64,000 nt of DNA, from contig JAKMXF010000299.1 of assembly GCA_024704765.1 (NCBI GenBank), positions 816,556 to 880,555 of the forward strand, given 5' to 3'. This document shows, piece by piece, positions 36,069 through 45,955 of the stretch. Numbering within the stretch: position 1 is the stretch's first letter; every line of letters begins with the position of its first letter. The notes below the pieces were generated by a model that was not told where the DNA came from, did not search any database, and worked only from the letters and a program-made list of their open reading frames with translations. The position numbers and the translations under genes were made by a program. Source of the stretch: Oopsacas minuta (Eukaryota > Porifera > Hexactinellida > Lyssacinosida > Leucopsacidae).

Positions 36069-37986
36069 ATGGTGGCTAACGGCAAAGTTGCCATCAATTG
36101 TATACACTGCAATAAAGGGTCCAAATTTGCTGATAAACGCCCCAAGTTTGAACTTTATACACTATCTACGAGAATGTCATTCAGTGACTTCGAGAGTTTT
36201 CTAAAACACAACGGACTCTTTCAGATTAAACGTCGTCGCACATTTAGCAATGAAGGCGAGAAGATTCCCCCATTCTTTCCATATACATCACCGTTATCTT
36301 CAACTCGTGTGAATATGATTGATTGGGTGCTTACTAATATGATCATTACTGATAACGAAACATTGAGATTAGTTGAACGATTAGGATTTCGCCAGTATAC
36401 TGCTGCTATTAATCCTAGTTATAAAATCTCGGGAATTATACGATCTCACAACACTTCTCTGAAATCGAATTGGAAGTGAAGGCCACAATAAAGAAGTCGT
36501 TGGGCAATGTAGATTCACTAACATTATGTGCGACATGTTATTTTCTAGGCCGCTCAAATCGTATCTCGGTGTCACCCTATTCTGAGCATATCGTGGATGA
36601 ATCTTTAATGCAACTTTATCTTGCAATTACATTTCGGAAGAACAAACTAGCATCAGAATTGCCCAATCATTGATTGCTGAAATAAACTCCTGGGGTATCA
36701 ATGCAAACAAGATTACAGCTTTTGTGTCTGATAATGGTTCTGATATGGTGAAATGCTTTGAGATTGTCATTCCGAATATTTATAGAGAAGAACTAGATGA
36801 TACAGAAGGAGAAAGTGACATTGAAGACTTATATATTGATAGCGATCTTGATAGTGATATGTTAGTGACTAGTGAACTGAATTGGGCCAAAGCAATTTTA
36901 ACAATACAACCAAAAATGCCAATAAACACGATGTACCATATTAGATGCTGTTAACATACACTCAATTTAGCGGTGAAAGATTTTCTAAAAATTTCATACT
37001 AATTTAGGTAATGTAGTCGCAAAAGTTACCAAATTAGTCGTGGCTCCTCGGACTACCACTCATGATTCTGAGGTAATATCAAACACTGCCTTGTGTGAGT
37101 TAATACTGCCAGTAGAACTAGATGGGATTCTCAATTCTTAATGTTCGAAAGTATCATTAAGCTCTCCAATCATATTGATTTTTCGCTATTGGTAGCCAAT
37201 AGTAGATACCCTTTACCGTAGGGTGAGTTGGCAATAATTAAGAGCTATGTGCATTATTGAAGCCATTGAGAAACTTGAATGTATATCTGCAATCGGATGA
37301 ATTTGGAAGAGTTGGTAAGGATTTCACTTCTATTAGGAAGACAGCGGAAGCAATAGTTGAGAAATCGCAGGGTAGTGATATCAACCAGCTTTCATCGATA
37401 TTAATGAGCAGCTTTAGTAATATGTTCATAGAATGTACAGATGAATTTAGGCTAGATGCTATATCAGCTTATCTGGATCCCAGATATTCATCATATATAC
37501 CGGAAAATGAACGAAACTGTGTAGAATCGATCTTCATTAATACCTACGGTTTATTTTACAATGACGCTTATGGGAAATAACCAATTGTTAGTATTATCGA
37601 GGAAGAATTTCTAGAAGATAAGCACGAACAGGTTGATGGCATGGACGAACTATATTTACAAGGAGCCAGGGTATTGACATTGCCAAAATCTGCAACAAAG
37701 TAGTTGGAGCTGAGTTAAAATATTATAATGATTTGCTAAATGGAACTAGAGCTGTACTTGATAGAAAAGTATCTGGTGAAGAATTATTGAAATGGTGGAA
37801 TGAAAAGAAGGATGATAGGAAGATTTTGCAAAGTCTGTCTGTTAATCTATTACAAAATCCCGCCACTTCGTCTTCAGCTGAAAGAATATTTATTGAGACT
37901 GGTTTATCAATTCTCCAAGAAGAATGAGAATGAAAGTTGAGACATTATCTCAGCTCATGATCCTCAATAGGAACTTTATTAATTGA
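36069..37986 (+). pseudogene. hAT transposase (BED-type), broken into several frames
   Basis: Landmarks run in order on the plus strand. CIHCNKGSKF (start of a BED-like finger) is near 36100. The segment NPSYKISGIIRSHN follows near 36412. Near 36724 is FVSDNGSDMVKCF, with the second catalytic Asp of hAT enzymes. Near 36960 a shifted frame reads like the typical LNLAVKDFL. Near 37860 the C-terminal dimerisation block ATSSSAERIFIETGLS begins, continuing in another frame as RMRMKVETLSQLMILN to a stop at 37984-37986. At least four frame breaks or stops occur. The element ends were not found. Confidence 0.85.
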
Positions 37987-38560
37987 TTTTACATAGACTA
38001 GAATTTTAGTGTTTACTTAGGTAGATTATACGTCCTCAACAATTTATATGATATGTATTTGATAATATTACACTAGTCGTAGACTCTCGTAAATCCGAAT
38101 TTTGGGTAATTCGAACAGAATTTGTTGGTTGGCGTCCGTATTAACCTGAATAATTATCTCTATATAATTAGGATATGATTTGATTTGGATGGATTTGATT
38201 TGGATTTGAATGAAATATCAATCAAATTGACAATTCTGCGACGTAATCTTGACTGTGCACAAGACAAAAATTTACCATATTTCAAGAATTTTGAGAATGT
38301 CTTCATACTCGAGGCCCCACCACCCAAGTGCGAAAATCAATAACCCAAAGCCACGTAGCAACTCCAATGTCCAAATAGAAAGTCATTAAATATAATTCGG
38401 ATCGACACCATAGATAATCTAATCTTTTTTTAACCAAATATTCAAACTTGAGGCACATAATGCTGAGTATATTTAGTTACGTAGCGAACAAAAGCTTTGA
38501 AAAGTTAGGCATATATTCTTAAGCTCAATCAAAGGGACGACGTGCAATTTTCGCTGCCTG
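37987..38560 (+). repeat. Gene-free stretch containing repeat family B, copy 3
   Basis: From about 38290 the family B order is recognisable: tcattaaatataattcggat, gataatctaatc, gaggcacataatgctgag, then acgtagcgaac. A pogo-like string (cgtagactctcgtaaatccga) at 38080-38100 has no partner. Confidence 0.4.
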
Positions 38561-38699
38561 TCTCGCCCAAAGACCTTGTTATTTTTGAAATAATTTATGC
38601 TACTTTAAGTTTTCTTTGGTGTATACTGTGTACACTTACATTTATTGTTACTGACTTCATCATTAACTATCTCCTAAACCATAGTTTGGGGCTAAGTTG

Positions 38700-39055
38700 C
38701 CTAATTCATGAATAATGAATAATTCCTGAATTATTGAATAATTCATTATTTACTAGGTTAAAAATTAATAATTCATTTTGGATAATTCATGAATAATTCA
38801 TTTTGAATTATTCATTATTCTTGAGGATATTTCTATGAATTAGTCAACTTAGATGCCTAGTATTATTCAATCACTCAACAAATTATATTCTTAGCATATC
38901 TTAAATTATTATGAATTCTTCATGAAGTACAATGATTTATGAAGTATTTAAAATTAATTATTCATGAATTATTCGAAAAGAATTATTCATGAATTATTCA
39001 AAAAGAATTATTCATTATTCTTGAGGATATTTCTATGAATTAGTCAACTTAGGTT
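38700..39055. repeat. AT-rich repeat built on attcatgaattattc
   Basis: Self-complementary strings (gaataattcatgaataattc) are repeated. A 44-bp block starting attcattattcttgaggata occurs twice as a direct repeat, about 200 bp apart (38807 and 39009). The function is unknown; it may be the interior of a MITE. Confidence 0.65.
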
Positions 39056-39502
39056 TTGAGAACTTGATAACTCTATCAAGAGAATTACCATCAGGGGCAC
39101 CACATTCATTCGAATAATGCTACGGCGAAAAATTTAGACTTGAATGTGGTACGGTGGCTCCTCAAAAGTTAATATATTACGACAGGAATCACACCTACAA
39201 ACTGTCTACAATATGGAAAGTTATACACGTAGATACTAAAATATCAATTATTAACGAATTGTGTATTTTGGGGTGTTTAGGCTTGAATAACACAGCTAGC
39301 ATTCCAAAAGTGGTCCGACGACGCCGGACCACCCTAAAAGTGTTACGTCGCTCTCCGCACCAGCCTACAGCATATGCCATCCCTGACCATTCTCTGTTAC
39401 CTATATTCAGATTACGACTTTTATTCATAAATTGTCTTTTTGAATAATAAAACTGGCATCTATTTATTCATTGGTTGGCTGCTTTATAATCTGTTTGATA
39501 TA

Positions 39503-40851
39503 CAATGCCGGTCAAAAAGAATTGCTCAAAATGAATGTAAACAGTATAGTAAATGTTAAATTGTATACACTGACCAGATAGTTGAATTCTTGCGAAACCA
39601 TACTCAGCCATATGTATTTTGACAAGTAACACACCAACACAGCTAATCCATTCATTATATTTGCACAACTTACAGTTTTTATTTTGTATTCTTTTTTTTT
39701 TCCAATTTATCAGTTTTTATCGAATTTTCAATGCCTTCTAAACCCAGAATTTCCATTGAAAATCGAGCCAACCTGATACTACTTTTAGAAAGCGGCCATT
39801 CTCAGAGGAGGTATCTAAATAGTTGGGTGTAGCCAAAAAAGTGTAGTCGAGATCCTTAAGAAACACAGGCTGACTGGCACGGTAAGAGACCTCGCTATTC
39901 CGAGTAGGCCTCGTGTCGCAATCAAAAGGCAAGACAATTTATTGGTCAGAAAATGCAAAAAGGATCGATTTAAGACTGCTTCTCAAATCAAAGCTGAATG
40001 TTATCAGAATATTCGATAAAACTTTCCACTTCAACAGTTCAGAGAAGGTTACGAGGGGCTGGACTGTTCGGACGAAAACCACGAAGGAAGCCCGCCTTAC
40101 TACCAGCACAAAAGAGACCAACTTTCCTTCGCAAGATGGCACAAGAATTGGAATACTGAAGAATGGGCAAGAGTTGTGTTCAGTGACGAATCTAGGTTCC
40201 TACTGTATACTAATGACGAGAGAGCCTACGTCAGGAGGATGAAAGGGGAGGAGTTCTCAGAGAGGTGTCTTCAAAAAATTTGCAAGTTTGGTGGAGGTGG
40301 CATCATGGTTTGGGGATGCTTTTGCTGGAGTGGCGTAGGACTCTTGTGGAAAGTATCTGGGAACTCAATACAAATTCCTACATTGATATATTGGAAAATG
40401 CACTAATCCCAAGCGTTGATTTGAATTCTCTACATTCTGGATGGACTTTTCAGCAAGACAACGCCCATGCCATAGGTCAAAGGGTACTAAGCAATGGTTT
40501 GGTGAGCAAAAATAGAAGTTATTAATTGGCCTGCTCAGTCACCTGATCTAAATCCGATTGAGAATCTTTGGGATCACATTTCCCTCAGAATTCAAGAGAA
40601 AAGCCCATCCAACCACTCAGAGTTGTGGAATGCCATATTAAGCACTTGAGATAGCATCGACATTAACAGGCTTCATACTCTAATTGAGAGTATGCCACAA
40701 AAATGTAAAGCCGTAATTCAAGCAAGAGGAGGTTCTACTAAATACTAACAACAATTTACTTAATTATAATATAGCATTATTGTTAAAATCAGTCATAGAT
40801 ATAAGAAATTGGGGTAAATTTATTCTGAGCAATTCCTTTTGACCGGCACTG
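39503..40851 (+). mobile_element. Tc1-like element
   Basis: Inverted ends (caatgccggtcaaaaagaat and reversed cagtgccggtcaaaaggaat) are flanked by TA at 39501-39502 and 40852-40853. The length of 1349 bp is that of a complete Tc1 element. It lies just upstream of the host exon at 40940, so it probably sits in an intron. Confidence 0.92.
39731..40748 (+). pseudogene. Tc1 transposase (DDE), frameshifted
   Basis: It starts at MPSKPRISIENRAN. After frame changes it shows LRGAGLFGRKPRRKP, VVFSDESRFLLYTND (first Asp), GGGIMVWGCFCWSGVG, TFQQDNAHAIGQ (second Asp) and WPAQSPDLNPIENLWDHI (third residue Glu), ending RGGSTKY and a stop. All Tc1 landmarks are there in order, but several frameshifts and stops inactivate it. 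Confidence 0.92.
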
Positions 40852-40939
40852 TATCTGTCAATGCTCGACACTATTTTCATCTCTGGTTGAAGTTGAATTC
40901 TGCAAATTGCACTGTATATTATATTTTTTTCACACTTAG

Positions 40940-41260
40940 ATCCCTGGATACACTGGGCATACAACAACAGAATGTAACGATATTTCTGAACACCCGTGTT
41001 TTAACTCTAACAATAATAACTACACTTGTACTTCTAAAGGTCCTAACATTCAAGGGTATTCTGGCTGCCAACATTGGACTCAAACTCAGCCAACGCATCA
41101 TATTATGGATCATCGAGGCGTATATTCTGCCACCAGTCTTAGAGAATTTAAATTCTTTCCTTCACAGAAAACTAATGATTCTCCATTTACCCGTAGTGGA
41201 GTGCTGTCCAAGATGATATCTCTAACTAGTCCTTATAATCCATTTATAAATCAATTGTAA
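40940..41260 (+). CDS. Candidate terminal exon of a host gene with IPGYTGH motif
   Basis: The exon follows a textbook acceptor (attttttttcacacttag at 40922-40939). It opens in phase 0 with ATC CCT GGA and runs 106 codons to TAA at 41258-41260. It has no ATG near its start, so start-based ORF finding misses it. The peptide begins IPGYTGHTTTECN, repeats the pattern as IQGYSGCQHW, continues DHRGVYSATSLREFKFFP and ends TSPYNPFINQL. (I)PGYxG motifs are known from ciliary microtubule-inner proteins of the FAM166/CIMIP2 type, so an axonemal role is possible but unproven. It shows no transposase feature. The exon ending in phase 0 at 18228 could splice to it across a transposon-filled intron. Confidence 0.6.
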   Translation: MPGYTGHTTTECNDISEHPCFNSNNNNYTCTSKGPNIQGYSGCQHWTQTQPTHHIMDHRGVYSATSLREFKFFPSQKTNDSPFTRSGVLSKMISLTSPYNPFINQL

Positions 41261-41669
41261 GAAGTATTTACTTAAGTGTGATATCGACACTCTTTATATG
41301 ATTATATATATTGTAATATTCTTGTAATCATATTTCTTCCTATATTTATAAGCAGTGTACGAGCTTTCTATCTATCTACTTGTAATTTCCTTCTTCAATA
41401 CACCAATGCTGTTCAGCCGTGACTTTGCGGTTCAATCGGAATATCAATGATTTTAGAGCTAGTGAAATAACTTGATCTGTCATAATCGCGACAGATCAAG
41501 TGTTTTCACGGGGTGTAATTTCCATTTTGTTCCTTTCTTCTCACTTATATTAGAGAAACCTTTGTTTAATTACCCTGATCACATAAAGTATAGATATTCC
41601 TGTCAATCTAGGGTTTAACCCAGAAATATATATATAATATAACTACCAATTTTACAGATCACTCCTTGC
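41261..41669. other. Probable 3' flank of the host gene
   Basis: This is AT-rich and non-coding. No clear AATAAA lies close to the stop, so the 3' end of the transcript cannot be placed. Confidence 0.35.
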
Positions 41670-42185
41670 TAGAGTTTGGAATCCGGATAGTATTATCCAC
41701 ATAATATCCGGTATCCGGATAATATTTGGTCGAATATCCGGATAATTTGTCATCCATATATCGTTCAGAAATGGTAGTCTTAACACCTCAATCTACTCCT
41801 AAATGCCTTAGATTCAATACTTCCAACAAGCGTAGAATCTGAAAGAGCATTTTCTGCTGCAGGTCTATTTATCACCAAGATACGATCCCGGCTAAGTGAC
41901 GATATAATAGATACATTATGTTTCCTGAAAAGCTACTTCAAGAAGTTAGATTACATTAAATATAATACATTAGTTTGGTAAATGAATATTAATCATTCTT
42001 ATATTTCAGTTATTCTTCAAAATCATTTCGTATATTAGCATAGCATAGTATTCATGCAATACGGCATAAAGTGAGTCTAATAACAAACTTGGAAAAGTAT
42101 CACTATAAAAGGGATATCCAGATATCTGAATGAAAAACTATCCGGTATCAGGATATCTTTCATTGTCGGATAGTTCCAAACCCTA
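41670..42185 (+). mobile_element. Deleted hAT with 8-bp duplication and C-terminal remnant
   Basis: The ends tagagtttgga and, reversed, tagggtttgga lie between exact copies of ctccttgc (41662-41669 and 42186-42193). Repeated atatccgg/ccggatat motifs fill both subterminal regions, as expected for transposase-binding sites. The 516-bp element keeps only the end of its transposase gene. Confidence 0.88.
41815..41981 (+). pseudogene. hAT C-terminal dimerisation remnant
   Basis: One frame reads LDSILPTSVESERAFSAAGL followed by FITKIRSRLSDD and CFLKSYFKK. This is the hATC block found at the end of hAT transposases (consensus-like S-x-ERAFSAAG). Everything upstream, including the catalytic Asp residues, has been deleted. 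Confidence 0.8.
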
Positions 42186-42509
42186 CTCCTTGCTATGTCT
42201 AATAATAGCAAAACTATCTAAATTCATATAACTACTTCAGTTTAATCCGAGACGAAATTTAAGGCGATAGTTGTGATGTGCGAAAATTATCGCGTCCTAA
42301 CCCCAGTCTTTGTTGGACCCAGCTATTCTAGTTTTACACATATCGACCCTATAAATGACCTGTTAACACATTTTGGCTAAGATTGTTCACTCTCGCCTTC
42401 CAAATTTTCTGTGATTTTTATATTTTTGATAAAAGATGCATGTTGAAGAAAAAAATCGCGGTATTTGTCAAGTTGGTAAATTCGAAACACTGGATTTGCA
42501 ACTTTCAAG

Positions 42510-43420
42510 TTTCACATTGCACTATGGATAACGAAGAAATGGCTGTATTTTCGAATATCTAGTCGAAACATGTAAACTATTTAAGATGCCCCCTTAAATG
42601 TATAACCTACTTATATAAATACGCTGACCACGTAGTAGCTTTACTTCTCAAAAATTTGCTATGTCATCATCTAAATACGCAAATATCTATTTTTGGATGA
42701 TTTTGAGCAGACTTGAGGCTGTTTTTACCCTGTACAAAGTAATTTACATCTTCAAAACCTATACTATCATGATATCCTGTTAGTGATTCGAAAACGTGGA
42801 AATTTGATTGAATTTTGACACATTCCTCTGTTGCTATCAAATGTATATGGCCACATTCTAGCCATATTTGGAAAATATTGATGATAGACATCCCTTTTGA
42901 CACTAGTGTATCCACAATATGGACTTCCAATTAATGAGTAATACAGGTGTGCATCTAACTCGAACGGTTAAGTTATTACATTATATGTGTTAAGTGACTA
43001 AATAACTTATTAAACTTTCGAGTTAGGTGCAAAAATTGTATTATTCATGAATAAGAAGTCCCCTATTGTGGAGATAGTAACGTGAAAAGTAATTGTGTAT
43101 CATCAATATTTTTCAAGATATATGGCTAGAATTTCTTCATACACATTCGCATAGGAAAATCAAAGTTTCCACTTCTATTCGAAACACCCACATGTTATCA
43201 TGATACCATGTAAGCATCCGAAATCTACTCCAGATATCCAAAATAGATTATTGCGTTGTTAGATAATGACACAGCAATTTCTTGAAAAGTCAAGCGTGTA
43301 GCAATTACTGTATTTATATATGTTAGTACCTAATGCTTTTAAGGGGTATTTCTTAAGTGATATATGTGTTTGGACGATATATGCGAAAATGTAGCCATCT
43401 ACTCGTTATCAGGGTAAATA
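42510..43420. mobile_element. Large imperfect palindrome, about 0.9 kb
   Basis: The two halves are reverse complements around about 42990. Shared strings, listed from the centre outward, include aactcgaa...aagttatt, tgtattattcat, ctattgtgga, atcatcaatattttt, atatggctagaat, atcatgata, atccaaaa and cgaaaat. Arms are about 450 bp and clearly diverged. It is non-coding and has no recognised terminal duplication. It is unrelated by eye to the palindrome at 58577. Confidence 0.65.
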
Positions 43421-44109
43421 AGGGTCGTAAGTGCTCCGCGCCAGCCTACAAGGTATGTGGCGGTAAACAATGGTCACTCGATGGAGTTGGGATATATTTG
43501 AGAATGGAATGTGGCCACATTTATGCGTCGCTAGGAAACATATCCCCAATAATATTCGAGGAGTTTCTTTCGAGTTATGACATTGCAAATACTTTTGCAC
43601 TCTGAGATTAAATTGCCCGAAGTCATAAAGTCGCCATCTGACTTTACATGTCTATAAACTACAAAGATTGCCCCTGATTACGCTAAAGATTCCACAATAA
43701 TGTGTATTAGTTAATGAGAAAATATAACATCGACCCAGAGGAACTAATTATGACAGATGTAATTCAAATTGCTCTACATTTTCTCATTATGACGTCATCG
43801 CCAGAATTCACGCTTTAATATCTCATGAATCCTATATATAGACTCGGGATATACTCATTAAATCTATTATCAGTGTGTAGTATATTGATCATAATTGCTC
43901 CTTGAGATCATAGAGACGAATTTTCATCTCAGATTGCAAAAATCATATTTGTGATGTCATAACTCGAAAGATATTATATCGATTCATAAAACCTTTCACT
44001 GGTATTTTTAATTGCTGACATCTTGCTACATACCAATATTTATACATATATGTTGAGGTTGGTGGAGTGAGTGGATGATTTGACATAAAATTCTCCGTCG
44101 GGCTTTACT
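43421..44109. other. Gene-free stretch
   Basis: Short frames at 43357-43605 overlap the end of the palindrome and have no motif. No other structure was seen. Confidence 0.4.
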
Positions 44110-44711
44110 TGTAGTTTCAATATTGAAGGAACAGTGAATTTTAGCCCAATTAAAGTATTGCATATTTGTAGGACAAATTTTCAATTAGTATATGCTAAAA
44201 TTTTCAGTAATCTGTCAAATTATTTGTTTAGTATGTATTTATCTCTTAAATATTTATTCTTTGTTGCCTTGTAGTACGATAAATATTCGATCTTTCATTT
44301 CAAATTGAATCTCTACAATATACATAATTTGATTTGGCACGTTTCTGAGTTGCTGTTGAAACCATAGATTCAACAAGTTTTTGGCAGTATCCACCTATAT
44401 GTTATACCTCGACAATCGTTACAATTATTGTCTCGCAAGCATACCCGATACATGGTACATAGCTGACTTCCCGTTACCTAATTATACATTTTGATATGAT
44501 ATCACTTACGATTGTGATCCAATTATGAATATGCCCATATATCGTCATTTCAATATTAAGCAGTATTCTTCAGAGATATATCTACATGTATTCTAAGGGT
44601 ATGAGAAGATGTGTCTCTACTTTAAATTGGCTATCCTGATTTGACCATAATTTCAAAGATTATCGAGTAATAAATGGATAATTCGAAAACATGTGAATCC
44701 ATGGTCTGTGC

Positions 44712-45589
44712 CAGTGCTTCTCAACTAGGGGGATGGCAATACCGAAGAGGGGGATACAAATTTGGAGTGATCTATACCTGGGGTGTGCGTAAATAATTTA
44801 GTCAGAGAAGGCTCCTCGCTATCGCTACTTATTTTATATCTTTGTATTCAGTTCCTCGCTCTTTTAAAACCCATTTGCATTATACGTCGATAATGTTAGT
44901 ACTCAGATATAATTACTGTTAATACTTTGTAAGCGCTACGATGTAAGGGTTCGAAAAGATGGCATGCATCTGACAAATATAAATTGCTTTTATAGGACAA
45001 TAAATACTATGATTTCAATTGTGAATGCGTAATCGATATGTGAATTCCAATAATGTGAATATTATGGCATCCAATCCCTCCTCCGACGTTCCATCAATCT
45101 CTAAATACCTGCTAACCCCGATGGATATGTCACTGGAAGATATGATGGACTTAGACACATACTAGTAGAGGAGTTATTATATTTACAGGCAAATGAGGAG
45201 GCAAAAGCTAAATATTCTTGTGCTAACAAAACTAAATTCTGGTTTTTAGTGAAGGGGTAACACCAAATCTTTTCAAAACAGCTGAAAGATTGCTTTTGCT
45301 TCCATTTCCAACAACATATTTTTGTGAGAAAACGTTTTCTTCAGGGATTTCTTAGGTCAAAACACCGCAGGCAAATTGACTTCAGAGAAAATTTAAGGAT
45401 ATCAGCATCAAGTTATAGTCCAGATATTGAAATATTAGCATCTAATAAGCAATTACAAGGTTTACATTAATTACAGTGAATTTGAATTAAAACAACAAGA
45501 TTTCATATTATTTGGAGAGAGGGTGGGGTGTGCCAAAAGGGAGACTAACATCATAGGGGGGGAAGACAAGAAAAGGTTGAGAACCACTG
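44712..45589 (+). mobile_element. Deleted hAT with perfect 8-bp duplication
   Basis: It begins cagtgcttctcaact and ends with the reverse of cagtggttctcaacc. The duplication gtctgtgc is exact at 44704-44711 and 45590-45597. It is 878 bp and belongs to the same CAGTGGTTCTCAA lineage as the element at 9399, but keeps the opposite (C-terminal) part of the transposase. Confidence 0.92.
45250..45470 (+). pseudogene. hAT (ZBED5/SCAND3-like) C-terminal remnant
   Basis: The frames read FPTTYFCEKTFSS, then, after a one-base shift, SKHRRQIDFRENLRIS and SPDIEILASNKQLQGLH with a stop. This matches the C terminus of ZBED5/SCAND3-like hAT transposases (TTYLCE-x-FS, then IE-x-ASxKQxQxSH). The catalytic core is missing. 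It cannot act itself, but the element could be moved by an intact relative. Confidence 0.75.
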
Positions 45590-45955
45590 GTCTGTGCGAT
45601 AACACAGAAACCAGTGCACTTATTAAAACAGATTTTTCTATTTTGTACAGAAACGGTTTTAGAGCATTTGGTATTTGTCCATTTTGAAAATATATCAATA
45701 ACCTACTTTCTACATGGTTTCAATGATGAAGCACAATTTTATACATATTTGCCAATTCAGCTAACAAATGACATCCTTTCAATCTGAAATTTCACAAATG
45801 TGGTATTATGACTTGTTACATATCAATAACATTTATTCAGTGAATATGTACCAGATTCTTATTAAAATTATCGGCGATTATAGAATTGTCCATCATAATA
45901 TATCCACTTCCTTTTATCCTTTATCAAAAGTAGTTAGGCCTAATCTTTAGTAGGC

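Larger units (their letters stand above)
44110..45955. mobile_element. Fold-back repeat family A, copy 3, split by a hAT
   Basis: Family A strings occur at 44130-44170 (gtgaattttagcccaatta), 44409-44530 (cctcgacaatcgtt, gacttcccgtta, attatacattttgatatgat) and 44570-44720. After the hAT at 44712-45589 the repeat resumes and ends near 45950 with tagtaggctatgat, the reversed outer terminus tagcctact seen in copies 1 and 2. Confidence 0.55.

Noticed and set aside
40839-41216. 125-codon open frame overlapping the terminal exon
   Set aside because: It begins inside the Tc1 end and uses a different frame from the well-spliced PGYTGH exon.
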